Shown: in pieces, positions 45,939 through 56,593 of the stretch
Layout: every line of letters starts with the position of its first letter
Numbering within the stretch: position 1 is the first letter of the stretch
Source of the DNA: Bog-473 sp963730785
Lineage (GTDB): Bacteria; Actinomycetota; Acidimicrobiia; Acidimicrobiales; RAAP-2
Direction: 5' to 3'
Assembly: GCA_963730785.1 (NCBI GenBank)
Contig: CAVSTF010000015.1
Location: forward strand, 62,001 to 126,000
Length of the DNA stretch: 64,000 nucleotides
Notes under the pieces: generated by a model
The model's database searches: none
What the model was told of the DNA's origin: nothing
The model's input: the letters and a program-made list of their open reading frames with translations, nothing else
Position numbers and translations under genes: made by a program

Positions 45939-47678
45939 CTAAAGGACGAATGCCGTATTGATGTTCGAGCCAGGACCGAAATTGTCGTTGGCATCGATGG
46001 CCTGGGCGACAAACGCATAGATACCGGCTGGCAGTGGTCCGGTGGAGGTGATCGGTATGTCCCAGGCCACGCTGGTCTGGGTCACGCCACAGTTGGCGCA
46101 CGTGGCCACGAACTCACCCACCGCGCCGGTGACCAAGTTGTCGTAGTAGACCAGCACGTCAGAGACGCCCGGACCACCAACGTCGGAGGCAGTGCCATTG
46201 ACCTGTTGTCCCGGCAGTATCATAGGTAGTGAGTGAGGTGGTGATGGTCGCTGTTGGAGGCGGAACGACCACCTGAGTGATTGGTGACGACGTCACTGAT
46301 GGAGGTGTGGTGGTCGACCCGCTGTATGTGGCAGTGATGGAATAGTTCCCGGTCGACGAGAACGACGTCGTGCAGGTGGCCACACCACTGGTGGCGTTGA
46401 CTGGCGCTGCGGTGCACCCGGGGATCGGTGTGCCGCCGCCGGCAAATGAGACGGTGCCACTGCTGGGGGCCGGGTACACGGTCGCCGTGAAGGTGACGGC
46501 TTGGCCAGGAATCGACGGCGAATGGCCGCTCGGAGCAAGAATGATTTGGGGCGGCTGCACCTGGGTGGCGGTCACTGAAGTCGCTGTGTAGTTAATCTGC
46601 CAATAACACGGTCCAGGGGCGGCCACGATGCCGCCGTTTGGCAATCGCTACTTCCTTACCACCAACGATTTGTTCGAAGTTCCCAGTGACGCCCGGTGTG
46701 GACGACACCAACGTGCCGGTCGTTGGGGGGCATGTAGCAGTACCTGGGCATCCCGTGATGGCGAGATGTTGGCGCCATTCAGAGTTGACGCCGTAGGAAG
46801 CGGATTTTCGGTGAGGGTAGGGAAGTTCCAGATCGACTGGGAGGCCAGGTGAGCATGCCCGCCATTTCGCCGCCATTGAAAAACAAGCGTGGTGGCCGGA
46901 TCAAAGTTCGCCAGCCCGTAGACAGAAAACTGCTGGGCAGGCTGGAAGCCCAGCGAGTTTACTGTGTGGTCAACGTGATGAGCGTCGCCGCTGGTGGCAA
47001 ACGGTCCCGACTCGGACTCCGAGGGCCAGTTGATGGCTACGTCGGCATAGTAGGCACCGGCGCGTCCCACTGACCCTTCGATGGTGCCGTTGCTGGCGGG
47101 CGCGGCCGAGGGATTCGCCCCCTCAATGGCCAGGCCGGAGGTTTGGAAGTTGGCGGTCAGTTGCGACCCGCCGGCCAGACACGACTGTCAGCGGCACGCC
47201 AGTCACTTCGCCATTAAAGGTGATGTTCTGTGGGTGAAGGTGCACGTCGGACCGGTGGCCTCAGCCAGATTGAGCGAGACCACGGACACATCGGACCGGT
47301 GATGGTGAGCGGGCCGGTCAGATTGATCGGTGTCTCCGTTCGGTCGGCGCCATTGGTGGTGGTAAGCTGGCCGCGGTCAATCCATCGATGTCGTTGTTGC
47401 TCAGACAGGCAGTCGAGGCGCATTCGGTGGCGGGGTCGGGAAAACCAGATTCACCGGCGTCACAGTTGTCGGCGCCAAGCCCCCCACCCAATTGGCCCCA
47501 TCGGACCAGTTGGAGTTCGCCCCATTGTCTGCGTCGGCGCCCGACCAGGTATACGTCGGCACGGGAGAGCCGCCTGAGCGGGGATGGCGAGCACGAAGAG
47601 ACCTGACCCGATGACACCGGCCGCCGCCATGAGGCGAACGGCTGCTTTCTTTGCTGGCGTACTGATGTGCGGTTGCAC
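45939..47678 (-). CDS. Large secreted surface protein with passenger-like and Ig-like domains (several frame breaks)
   Basis: GTG at 47678 with signal peptide 'LMAAAGVIGSGLFVLAIPAQ'. After a break comes 'TYTWSGADADNGANSNWSDG', the opening of autotransporter-style beta-strand repeats. Later frames contain 'GADRTETPINLTGPLTITGP', 'GRAGAYYADVAINWPSESES', an Ig-like module 'GQAVTFTATVYPAPSSGTVS' with 'TSGVATCTTSFSSTGNYSIT', and the C-terminal 'VSDVLVYYDNLVTGAVGEFV'. At least four breaks (near 47580, 47440, 46650 and 46220). It is probably an adhesin or sheath-like extracellular protein; the exact domain joins are uncertain. Confidence 0.6.
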
Positions 47679-47805
47679 GACGAACTTGACGGTGACAATT
47701 CATGCCTTATCCCCCCACGAGATGATACTCAGGGTAGTGGCATAGCTGCGAAATATTTACTCATGTTGCAGGCTCGGTAGCAACCAGCATTGCCCGGTGA
47801 GGCGC

Positions 47806-48114
47806 TTAGGCCCGAGCCAGCGTGGCCGAGATCTTGCGCTGCAACAACGCGTGGACCCCGGCTTCGGCTTCGTCCTTGGGCCTGATGGCGGCGACGGCCT
47901 TGCCGGTCAGGTGGATCTTCCAGGCCAATTGATCGGCTCGCTCGGCGGTGTGCTGGAAGATTTCCACCAGGGCCTTGATCACGTTCTGGAAGGTATTCAC
48001 GTCGTCATTCCAGACGATCACCGCCCACAAGTCCTCAGATTCGAAGAACGTGTTGAGGTCGGCGTCACTGATGACGTCGAGGTCGGTGGAGAGTGAATCG
48101 AGGGTGGAAGTCAT
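47806..48114 (-). CDS. clpS: ATP-dependent Clp protease adaptor ClpS
   Basis: 102 residues from the ATG at 48114. The conserved ClpS core is complete: 'WAVIVWNDDVNTFQNVIKAL' (N-degron pocket Asn-Asp), 'HTAERADQLAWKIHLTGKAV' (the helix with His), and the C-terminal 'AEAGVHALLQRKISATL'. It delivers N-end-rule substrates to ClpC/ClpA. A stand-alone double Clp-N protein that could compete for this adaptor is encoded at 26920. Divergent from the alcohol dehydrogenase, with an inverted repeat in between. Confidence 0.93.
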   Translation of the reverse strand: MTSTLDSLSTDLDVISDADLNTFFESEDLWAVIVWNDDVNTFQNVIKALVEIFQHTAERADQLAWKIHLTGKAVAAIRPKDEAEAGVHALLQRKISATLARA

Positions 48115-48138
48115 GGAATGGACGGTCGAAAATAGGCC

Positions 48139-48156
48139 GAGAACATTGTAGTTCTC
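48139..48156. promoter_or_regulatory. Inverted repeat between clpS and the alcohol dehydrogenase
   Basis: GAGAAC-ATTGTA-GTTCTC, perfect 6-bp arms. On the minus strand the spacer reads TACAAT, a good -10 for clpS, so a bound regulator would cover the promoter. Spacing differs from the actinobacterial SOS box (GAAC-N4-GTTC). Confidence 0.4.
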
Positions 48157-48161
48157 CCGGT

Positions 48162-48167
48162 TATGGT
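48162..48167 (+). promoter_or_regulatory. Leaderless -10 element TATGGT
   Basis: TATGGT plus 6 nt and the ATG at 48174, no Shine-Dalgarno. Confidence 0.4.
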
Positions 48168-48173
48168 GCGGGA

Positions 48174-49217
48174 ATGCGCGCAACGGTCTTGCAGGGTCCG
48201 CACGATGTCCGGGTCGAACAGGTACCGGATCCGACCCTGCCCGGCCCATCCGGCGTCATTGTCACCGTCGATCGAACCGCCATCTGCGGCTCGGACCTCC
48301 ATCTGTACCACGATGCCCCCACAGGCGCCGGTATCCACTTGGGCCATGAAGCCATCGGCACGGTGGCCGAAGCCGGGACCGAGGTGCACACGGTCAAAGT
48401 GGGTGATCGGGTCTTGGTCTCGGGCGTCATCGGCTGCGGACTCTGCCGGCCGTGCTTGAGCGGCTTTCCCAACCTTTGCGAGGCCGGCGAGACCGCCGCC
48501 TTCGGAACATTGCCGTCGCTCCCGGGCGGTCAGGCCGAAGCCATGGCCGTTCCTTTCGCCGATCGGTTTGTACTGCCCATTCCCGAAGGAATCAGCGATG
48601 AAGCGGCCGTCCTCCTGACCGACATTCTTCCCACCGGCTACGTCGGTGCGCTGCGGGCCAACATCGCCCCCGGTTCGACCGTGGTGGTGGTGGGGCTCGG
48701 TCCGGTCGGGATCATGGCCCTTCAGTGCGCACAGCTCTTCTCGCCGTCTCGCATTCTGGCCATCGACATGGTGCCCGAGCGACTGGCCCGGGCCGAGCGG
48801 ATGGGGGCCGAGCCGATCGACGCCCGAGAGGCCCCCGGCTCGCAACAAGTGATGATGGCTACCGGCGGTCGAGGGGCCGACTCCGTCATTGAAGCGGTCG
48901 GGGCCGACGCCACCATCATTGAAGCGGTGAACTGCGCCGCCAGCGGCGGCACCGTGTCCATCGTCGGCGTCAACCTGAAGATGGACCTGCCCTTCCCGAT
49001 GGCACTCGTCCTCTTGAAGAGCCTGACCGTGCGGGCCGTCTTCGCCCCGATTCCCAGCACGTGGCCCGCCCTGGTGCCGCTCATTTTGGCCGGGCGGTTC
49101 GAGCTACCCGAGACGTTCACCCATCACATGGGGCTCAGCCAAGCGGCCGAGGCCTACGAACTGTTCGATTCGCGGTCGGACGGCGTCTTGAAGGTCCTGC
49201 TGAACACGAACGACTGA
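48174..49217 (+). CDS. Zinc-dependent alcohol dehydrogenase family protein (MDR)
   Basis: 347 residues. Catalytic zinc site: 'DRTAICGSDLHLYHDAP' (Cys) and 'IHLGHEAIGTVAEAG' (His-Glu). The structural zinc lobe is 'GCGLCRPCLSGFPNLCEAG' with four Cys. The Rossmann motif is 'VVVVGLGPVGIMALQCAQL' followed by 'ILAIDMVPERLARAE' (acidic end, NAD preference). This is the alcohol/sorbitol/formaldehyde dehydrogenase group; the substrate cannot be fixed. The C-terminus overlaps the convergent membrane protein gene. Confidence 0.9.
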   Translation: MRATVLQGPHDVRVEQVPDPTLPGPSGVIVTVDRTAICGSDLHLYHDAPTGAGIHLGHEAIGTVAEAGTEVHTVKVGDRVLVSGVIGCGLCRPCLSGFPNLCEAGETAAFGTLPSLPGGQAEAMAVPFADRFVLPIPEGISDEAAVLLTDILPTGYVGALRANIAPGSTVVVVGLGPVGIMALQCAQLFSPSRILAIDMVPERLARAERMGAEPIDAREAPGSQQVMMATGGRGADSVIEAVGADATIIEAVNCAASGGTVSIVGVNLKMDLPFPMALVLLKSLTVRAVFAPIPSTWPALVPLILAGRFELPETFTHHMGLSQAAEAYELFDSRSDGVLKVLLNTND

Positions 49218-50325
49218 ACTCCCTCGGGGTCGTCCGGCGTGCGGTTCCTCACGCGGGGCCACTCGGTCTTGCCCAGTTCGGGACGAATGATGAACCACGG
49301 AGCAGGTGGCGGCATGATCAGCCTGGTCAGCTCGTCCACGATTGGCTCGTAGTTCACTCGCCAGCCCTGGAAGTGGCGCCATGACTCATCGAGGTCGCGT
49401 TCCATCGGAAACTTCACCTCTTCGAGCCGGCGAAACCCGTCGGAGAATTCTTCCTTGGTCATGCGAATGCCGGATTCGGGAAGCGGATCAGGCTCGTAGG
49501 GAATCTGCAGGGCGCGGGCCATGGAACGCAGGCAGTTGGTCCCCATGGAGAGGCAGTTGCGGGCTTGCCGGGGCGTGCCCAAAGGGCTGACGGCGTGGTA
49601 CAGCGCAGCCGAGTCCATCATCGACACCAGACTGAGTAGCCAACTGCGCGACGACACCGGCGAGCGGAACCACATGAGGGCCGGGTAGTTGGTGTGGCTC
49701 TCGGACACGGTGGCGGCCCAGCGCTCCCAGTCGGCATAGAGCGGTGGCAGCTCGGCCGTGTTCTGCAGGATGTGGTGGCGAGCCAAGATCTCAGGTCCCC
49801 AGGCCGGCGTACCGGATCGGGTGGCCAACAGGGTGACCTCGGTTTCACGAGACGGCAAACGCGTTGTACAGCGCAGGCAGGTAGGCGATCTCGAGGGCCA
49901 CCACCAGGAGGCCGAGCGCGGCGGAAATGATCTCAAGTGTTCGCGTGCCGGCATCGGGGATTGACGCGATGCCCAACGTGAACACCGACGAACCCGACAC
50001 CTCCATGGCCGTGCCAAAGTTCTGACCGCTGTCCCACCAGACGATGAGTCCGAACCCCAAAACCAGAAAGGCCAACCAGAGGACGAACAGCGCCACCATG
50101 GCCGCCGGGCCTACGTAGGACATCACGCGATCTCGGATTTCGTAGGTGGGCAGGTGCGGCAGGACTTTGCGGGCCAAGCCACCGAGGACCTTGGCAATCG
50201 ATCGCATCAGTCGGGATGAGGTGACCCGGGGCACCACCAATGCGGTGAACACGCTGGCTGCCGGTCCCGGCGACGATGGCGATACCGAGGATGAACCCGA
50301 GCAGTCGAAAGAAGGCCTCCATCAC
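49154..50325 (-). CDS. Channel-like multi-pass membrane protein (two frame breaks)
   Basis: N-terminus 'MMEAFFRLLGFILGIAIVAG', then a break near 50270, then helices 'MVALFVLWLAFLVLGFGLIV' and 'SSVFTLGIASIPDAGTRTLE', 'ISAALGLLVVALEIAYLPAL'. The 'SGSSVFTLG' turn between two helices resembles the pore loop of small cation channels. After a second break near 49855 a soluble C-terminal domain of about 220 residues follows, with 'HTNYPALMWFRSPVSSRSWL' and 'WRHFQGWRVNYEPIVDELTR'. It overlaps the convergent dehydrogenase by 64 bp. Ion-channel role is a guess from shape. Confidence 0.6.
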
Positions 50326-50385
50326 GTCATCCTGCCATTTCGAGTCGGTGGCGCGGTGAGGGCGCCGTCGGCGCGGTGGCGCTGA

Positions 50386-52186
50386 CTACAAGGTGGCTTG
50401 AGCCGAGGCCCAACGAGCAGCCGGCTTGCCCTGCTGCACGAAGGAGGCGGGCACGTCCACGGTGCCGGGAGCGAATCAACTCGGCCAGGCCCTTGGCTTG
50501 GGTATCCAGCCTCAGGTTGGACGCTACGCCCCAACCCAGAATGCCGCGCACCATGAAGTTCAGCGCCCGCAGGTTGGGCAGTGCATAGCGCTCCACCTCG
50601 AAGCCATCGGCTTCGGGCAGCAGCTGCCGGAAGAGCGGAACGTCGAAATCCTGCTGGAGCCACTCGGCCACTTCGTCCGTGTCGGCCCAGAGCCCACGTT
50701 GGCCGCACCACCCTTGTCGCCGGACCGACCGCCGACCAACACCCAGAGCGGAATGCTCAGCGTGTCAGTGCGTGGCGTGCTTCGACGTTGGCGGCGTGTC
50801 CAGTGGCGGTCGGAACTTGTGGGGGCGGGAACTCGGTGGTTCGGGCGCTGAGCGCGACGGCTGGCCGTCGCAGATCACCACCGGTGTGACTTCGGCCGCC
50901 TCAATCAGGGTGGGCCAATAGCGGGCCACGGCCTGGGCGTTGGATGGCGCCGAGGTGAAGAAGGTGCCCGGATAACTGCTCAGGCTGGTCTCGACCACGG
51001 CCCCCGAGAAGGCCCGGCCGACCGCTTGCTCGTCGTCGCCACGGACGGCCAGTCGCAGGAAGGCCATGCCCGCCACCGGTGAGGTCGCCCGAGAGGTCCT
51101 CTGCCGTCTCGGCAAAGCCGGCGGCGCCACCCGGAATGCCAGCCCAGACCGCCTCGGCCGCCAAGGCCGCCTTCTGTTGGGGCAGTGCGCCGGTGATGGC
51201 CAGCGTCATCGAATTGCGCCAGCCACCATTGAGGTTGGCCGTCACCTTCAGGGTCGACGGCGGCGCCTCTCCCCTGGTGCCGCTGATGCGGACCCGGTCC
51301 GTGTCCTCCTGGGTCAGCGCAATGGTGTCGAAGCGGGCCACGGCGTCGGGACTGAGGTAGCTGCGGGCGTGGCGATCTCGTAGAGCAGTTGGGCCGTCAC
51401 CGTTCCCACCGTGACGGCGCCGCCGGTGCCCTGATGCTTGGTCACAACGCACGAACCATCGGGGTGAATTTCGGCAATCGGAAATCCGATGTGTGCTCGA
51501 TTCGGGATCTCTTCAAAAAAGGCATAGTTGCCGCCACAGCACTGCGCCCCGCACTCAATGACATGACCGGCCACCACGGCGCCGGCAATGGCGTCGAGGT
51601 CGGTGTCCTGCCAGCCGAAGGCATGCATGGCCGGTCCGACAATGACCGAGGCGTCGGTCACCCGGCCGGTGACCACCACCTGGGCGCCGGCGGCCAACGC
51701 ATCGGCGATGGGGCGGGCGCCGATGTAGGCGTTGGCGGTCACCAAGAGGCGCATCGTCGGGCAACGGCTCGTCGGTGTCGAGGTTGACGAAACGGTGACC
51801 GGCGGCCCTCAGCTCAGGTACTCGCTGGGTGATGTCGTCACCCGACACCGAGGCCACGCTGACGGTGAGACCCTGCCGGCGGGCCAGCTCGGTCACGGCC
51901 TCGGCCAGTCCTTCGGGATTGAGCCCGCCGGCGTTGGACACAATGGTGATGCCCACGCTCAATGCAGGTGGGCAGCACCTCTTCGAGCTGCTTGAGGAAC
52001 GTGCGGGCGTAGCCACCGCTGCGTTCACGGGTCTTGTGCAGGATGTACATGGTGAGCTCGGCCAACCAGTCGCCGGTCAGCACGTCGATGGGTCCGCCCT
52101 CGACCATTTCCTGGGCGGCCTCGACCCGGTCGCCGAAGAAGCCACTGCAGTTGGCGATGCGCAGCGGTTCGGTGCGCGTGCGTCAC
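50386..52186 (-). CDS. AtuA-like (DUF1446) acyclic terpene utilisation-family protein (five or more frame breaks)
   Basis: GTG at 52186 overlapping the carboxylase stop (GTGA). Conserved AtuA blocks in order: 'RIANCSGFFGDRVEAAQEMV', 'DVLTGDWLAELTMYILHKTR', 'GITIVSNAGGLNPEGLAEAV', 'ARPIADALAAGAQVVVTGRV', 'GHVIECGAQCCGGNYAFFEE', then the C-terminal 'VGGRSGDKGGAANVG' and 'YALPNLRALNFMVRGILGWG'. Breaks near 52165, 51980, 51760, 51375, 51080, 50700 and 50465. The last frame restores 'VDVPASFVQQGKPAARWASA' and a TAG at 50386. AtuA is required for citronellol/geraniol degradation in Pseudomonas; its reaction is not defined. Confidence 0.8.
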
Positions 52187-54169
52187 GCCGGCTCCACCGC
52201 AATAAGGAGATCGCCGACATCGACCTGCTGACCGGGCGCACACAGCACCTGCGTGATGGTGCCGGCGCCGGTGGCCCGCAGGGTGTGTTCCATCTTCATG
52301 GCTTCCAGCACGGCCAGATCCATCGCCGTCGGCCACCACGTCGCCCACGCTCACCAATACCTTGGTCACCGCCCCCGGGAGAGGCGCCCGGCACTCACCG
52401 GCCAAGCCGACCTGCGCATTGGCATCGTCCTCGCCGCGCAAGACGAAGCTGGACTGGCCTTCCGAACCGTTCACGGCGGCCGCATGGGGAGACAGTCGAA
52501 CCTCGTAGCGACGTCGGATGCCGTCAACGATGAGATCGACCGCCGCACCATCGACGTTGGTGGCATCCACTTCGGCCTCACCAACCGGCTCCCAGGCATC
52601 GTCGCGTTGGATTTCGATTGGTCGACCGGAACCAGGGGCCCGGACATGGAGTTCACCGTCGATGTCGGTGAGCACGTCGACGTGCAGTGCCGATCCGACA
52701 TTGCGCCATCCCGGGGCCAAGACGGGCACCAGACTGGCGGCGGCGCGGCCGGCCAGGAGCGCCGCGGCGACCGCCGCGGCATGTCGAGATCGTGTCGCCG
52801 GGTCACTGGAGGCTTGTTGGAGATCCGGACGCGAGTCGAGATAGTCAATGCCAGCCGCACCGCTGATGAATACGTCGTCCTCAATGATGGCGGAGAGGAG
52901 TTGGCGGTTGGTCTCCAGCGCATCGAGCTCGAGCGTTCGCAGGGCGCGACCGAGACGGGCCACGGCGGCCGGCCGATCATCACCGTGGGTCATGACCTTG
53001 GCCACGAGCGAGTCGTAGGCCGGGCTGACCGTGTTGCCCGATTCGATCGCCGCATCAACCCGGATGCCCGGTCCGCTGGGCCACCGAACATGGCCAGCCG
53101 TACCCGGAGTGGGCCGATAGTCCTCACGCGGCCGTTCCGCACAGAGACGAGCCTCAATGGCGTGACCGCTGGTGGTGACGTCATCCTGTTGGAAGGGCAA
53201 CGGGAGTCCGGCCGCCACGGCCAACTGGAGTCCAACCAGGTCGAGGCCAGTCACCAATTCGGTGACGCCATGTTCGACTTGGAGCCTGGTGTTCATCTCA
53301 AGGAAGAAGAACTGGTCGCCATCGACCAGGAATTCGATGGTGCCGACTCCCTCGTAGTCCACCGAGCGAGCGGCGTTGATGGCGGCGTCCCACATGCGCT
53401 CGCGGACGGCCGTGTCGACCAGCACGGCGGGGGCTTCCTCAATGACTTTTTGATGCCGACGCTGCACCGAACACTCGCGATCGAACAGATGCAGCGTATG
53501 ACCGTGGGCATCGGCGATGACCTGCACCTCAATGTGGCGGGGCGAACGCAAGAACCGCTCCAAGAAGACCTCGTCGGAACCGAAAGCCGAGGCCGCCTCT
53601 CGTTGGGCGGCGGCGACGGCATCGGTGAGCTCGGCTTCGACCTCGACCAGGCGCATGCCACGACCGCCGCCACCCGCCGAGGCCTTGACCAAGAGCGGAA
53701 AGCCCACATCGGCCGCCGCCTTGGTGAGCTCGTCGGCCGTCGGTGTGGCCGAAAGCGTGGCACTGGGCAGCACCGGCACGCCGGCCGCCGCCACCGTGTC
53801 CTTGGCCCGGGTCTTGTGGCCCATAACCCGCATCGCCTCGGCTGGAGGCCCGACCCAGGTCAGTCCAGCTTCAGCGCAGGCCGTCGGGAGCACCGGGTTC
53901 TCAGAGAGAAAGCCGTAACCGGGATGGATCGAGTCGGCTCCGGCGTGCACGGCCGCCTGCACGATCGCCTGGGGATTGAGATATGTCTCGGCCAGCGTTC
54001 GACCGGGCAGCAACACGGCCAGGTCGGCTTCACTGACATAGGGGGCCGACCGATCGTCCTCGGCGAAGACGGCCACGGCTTCGAGGCCGGCATCGTGGGC
54101 GCCGCGAATGATGCGTCGGGCAATTTCGCCTCGGTTGGCCACCAAGACCCGCTGCAGACGAGCCGTCAT
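52183..54169 (-). CDS. Biotin-dependent acyl-CoA carboxylase alpha subunit (one frame break)
   Basis: ATG at 54169 overlapping the beta subunit stop (TAATG). Biotin carboxylase: 'VLVANRGEIARRIIRGAHDA', 'SIHPGYGFLSENPVL', the ATP-grasp glycine loop 'KASAGGGGRGMRLVEVE', 'HIEVQVIADAHGHTLHLFDR' and 'FFFLEMNTRLQVEHGVTELV'. A break near 52320 separates the C-terminal biotinyl domain, where 'LAVLEAMKMEHTLRATGAGT' carries the biotinylated Lys. It carboxylates biotin for the beta subunit encoded upstream. The neighbours suggest a methylcrotonyl- or geranyl-CoA-type enzyme, not acetyl-CoA. Confidence 0.9.
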
Positions 54170-55767
54170 TAGTGACGCACCACGCCGAAGGTGCTGGTGC
54201 CCTTGACCGGTGCCGAGTGCACGGCGGTCAAGGCAATGGCCAGGACCGTGCGGGTGTCGCTCGGATTGATGATGCCGTCGTCCCACAGTCGGCCGGTGGC
54301 GTAGTGAGCCGTCGACTCCACTTCGATCTGCGCTTCGGTGGCTTCCCGCAATGCATTGTCCGCCGCCTCATCGAAGGGCCGTCCGGCTGCCTCGGCCGCA
54401 TTGCGGCGCACGATGGACAGCACACCGGCCAGCTGCTTGGGTCCCATGACGGCAATCCGGTGGTTGGGCCAGGTGAAGACGAAGCGGGGCTCGTAGGCCC
54501 GGCCGGCCATGGCGTAGTTGCCGGCGCCGTAGCTGGCACCCACCATCAGCGTGAGGTGGGGCACCTTCGAGTTGGACACGGCGTTGATGAGTTTGGCGCC
54601 GTCTTTAATGATGCCGCCCTGCTCGTATCGAGTACCAACCATGAATCCGGTGATGTTCTGCACGAAGAGGATGGGCGTGTCGGTGCGGTTGCACAGTTGA
54701 ATGAACTGCGCCCCCTTCTGCGCCTCTTCGGAGAAGAGGATGCCGTTGTTGGCCACAATGCCGATCGGGTAGCCGGCGAGCTTGGCCCACCCGCAAACCA
54801 GTTGGGCGCCGTAGGAGGTCTTGAACTCCTCGAAACGCGACCCGTCAACAATTCGGGCCAGGATCTCGCGCACATCGAAGGGCACTCGCACGTCGACCGA
54901 AGCGATGCCCATCAACTCTTCGGCCGGATACAGCGGTGCTTCTGAGGGAGCGGCTGGTCCAGGTCCGAGGCGAGTCCAGTTGAGGTGGCTCACGATGTCC
55001 CGGGCGATTCGTAACGCATCGTGTTCGTCGTGGGCCAGGTAGTCACACAGGCCCGAGGTCCGGGCATGCATGAGCGCGCCGCCCAGGTCCTCTTCGTTTG
55101 CGTCCTCACCAATGGCCATCTTCACCAGCGGCGGCCCACCGAGGTACACGCGGGCCCGACCCTCAACCATGACGGTGTAGTCGCTCATGCCCGGCAGATA
55201 GGCCCCACCGGCGGTGGAGGAACCAAAGACCACGCAGATGGTGGGAATGCCCTGGGCCGACAGCTGGGTGAGGCGACGGAACTGTTCACCGCCCGGCACG
55301 AACACATCGGCCTGCCGGGGCAGGTCGGCCCCTCCTGACTCGACCAAAATGACAAGCGGCAGCCGGTTGACCTCGGCCACGTCCATGGCTCGCAAGAGCT
55401 TCTTAATAGTGGTGGGGCTGGTGGTACCGCCTCGCACCGTTGGATCGTTGGCGATGACGAGGCATTGGGTCTTGGCAATTTCGGCGATGGCCACGACCAC
55501 GCCGCCGCCCACTGGATCTTCGGTGGCCAGTCCGGCCAGCGGACAGATCTCCAGCACGGGTGTGCCCGGATCGACCAAAGCCTCGATGCGCTCGCGCACC
55601 ATCATCTTGTCCCGGGAGCGATGGCGCTCGACGTAGGACGGACCGCCTCCATTGAGGAGATCGTCATGAAGTTCGCGCACCTCGTCGGCCATGGCCGCCA
55701 TGGCGGCGGCATTGGCCTGGAACTCTTCGCCGTTCGTGGCCAGCCGAGTCGTGATCGGCGCGCTCAC
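54169..55767 (-). CDS. Acyl-CoA carboxylase beta subunit (carboxyltransferase)
   Basis: 532 residues from the GTG at 55767 (GTGA overlap with the hydratase stop). It contains the carboxyltransferase signatures 'VIANDPTVRGGTTSPTTIKK', 'VILVESGGADLPRQADVFV', 'VVFGSSTAGGAYLPGMSDYT', 'TPILFVQNITGFMVGTRYEQ', and 'LMVGASYGAGNYAMAGRAYE', which build the two oxyanion holes for biotin and acyl-CoA. The layout (alpha directly after beta) and the AtuA neighbour resemble methylcrotonyl/geranyl-CoA carboxylases. Substrate length is not fixed by sequence. Confidence 0.92.
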   Translation of the reverse strand: MSAPITTRLATNGEEFQANAAAMAAMADEVRELHDDLLNGGGPSYVERHRSRDKMMVRERIEALVDPGTPVLEICPLAGLATEDPVGGGVVVAIAEIAKTQCLVIANDPTVRGGTTSPTTIKKLLRAMDVAEVNRLPLVILVESGGADLPRQADVFVPGGEQFRRLTQLSAQGIPTICVVFGSSTAGGAYLPGMSDYTVMVEGRARVYLGGPPLVKMAIGEDANEEDLGGALMHARTSGLCDYLAHDEHDALRIARDIVSHLNWTRLGPGPAAPSEAPLYPAEELMGIASVDVRVPFDVREILARIVDGSRFEEFKTSYGAQLVCGWAKLAGYPIGIVANNGILFSEEAQKGAQFIQLCNRTDTPILFVQNITGFMVGTRYEQGGIIKDGAKLINAVSNSKVPHLTLMVGASYGAGNYAMAGRAYEPRFVFTWPNHRIAVMGPKQLAGVLSIVRRNAAEAAGRPFDEAADNALREATEAQIEVESTAHYATGRLWDDGIINPSDTRTVLAIALTAVHSAPVKGTSTFGVVRH

Positions 55768-56525
55768 CCGGTCGCATCCCAGGACGGCGTGCGCTTGGCC
55801 AGAAACGCATCCATGCCCTCGGTGGCTTCCGCGCCGGCAAACAACTCGGCCGAGCGAGTCTGGGCCAGCGCCAGCGCGTCGTCCCACGGAGTGCCGGGCA
55901 GCGACTCCAACAGTGCCTTGGTGGCCTTCACCGCACCGGGGGCGCTCTTCAAAATGGAAAGAATCCGATCGGACACCCATTGGTCCAGTCCGGCCTCGTC
56001 GTCGACCGTGGCGGTGAGTAGACCCGCTTGTTGTGCTGCCGGGGCGGCGAAGGTCTCACCGGTCAGGCACATCTGAGTCAGGAAGCGTCGGTCCGTCACT
56101 CGAAGGGCCGGAACCATGATCATGGCCGGGGCCACGCCAACCCGAACTTCGCTGAAGCCGAAGGAGGCTTTGGTCGGCGCAACCGACATGTCGGCGGCGG
56201 CTATCAGGCCCAGGCCACCCGCTCGAGCATGTCCGTTCACCCGAGCGATCACGGGAGCGGATGACGCAGTGATGAGGGACAGGATCTCGGGCATCCCCGT
56301 CGTGACGCCTTTGTTGCGCTCCGACAGGTCAGCGCCCGAGCAGAAGACGGTGCCGGCTCCGGTGATGACTATCGCTCGAGTGGCCGGGTCCGAGGTGGCA
56401 GCACGCAACCCCTGCGCCAGCTCGCTCAGCAGCTGCGACGAGAGCGCATTGCGGTTGTGCGGCGAGTCCAGGGTGAGGGTGCGAACCCCTTTTTCTTCGT
56501 GGTGGTGTACCAGCTCCTCGGACAC
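55764..56525 (-). CDS. Enoyl-CoA hydratase/isomerase (carboxylase cluster)
   Basis: 253 residues, GTG start. Crotonase motifs: 'GVRTLTLDSPHNRNALSSQL', 'TGAGTVFCSGADLSERN', 'VNGHARAGGLGLIAAADMSV', 'GFSEVRVGVAPAMIMVPALR'. The Glu in 'SEVRVG' is in the position of a catalytic acid. In atu and leucine pathways an enoyl-CoA hydratase acts after the carboxylase. It starts 69 bp from the divergent acyl-CoA dehydrogenase and is coupled to the beta subunit. Confidence 0.88.
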   Translation of the reverse strand: MSEELVHHHEEKGVRTLTLDSPHNRNALSSQLLSELAQGLRAATSDPATRAIVITGAGTVFCSGADLSERNKGVTTGMPEILSLITASSAPVIARVNGHARAGGLGLIAAADMSVAPTKASFGFSEVRVGVAPAMIMVPALRVTDRRFLTQMCLTGETFAAPAAQQAGLLTATVDDEAGLDQWVSDRILSILKSAPGAVKATKALLESLPGTPWDDALALAQTRSAELFAGAEATEGMDAFLAKRTPSWDATG

Positions 56526-56581
56526 AGATGCGCAGTGTAGGGGGCACTGCGGGCGCCTGGGGATTCGAAATAGGCCGGTGA

Positions 56582-56587
56582 TATCGT
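56582..56587 (+). promoter_or_regulatory. Leaderless -10 element TATCGT
   Basis: TATCGT plus 6 nt and the GTG of the acyl-CoA dehydrogenase at 56594. Confidence 0.45.
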
Positions 56588-56593
56588 GCGGCG

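Noticed and set aside
48139..48156. SOS box (LexA site)
   Set aside because: Half-sites fit GAAC/GTTC, but the spacer is 6 nt instead of 4.
52253..54172. Long plus-strand open frame of 639 codons
   Set aside because: It is the antisense shadow of the carboxylase alpha gene; composition is Arg/Gly-rich without any domain.
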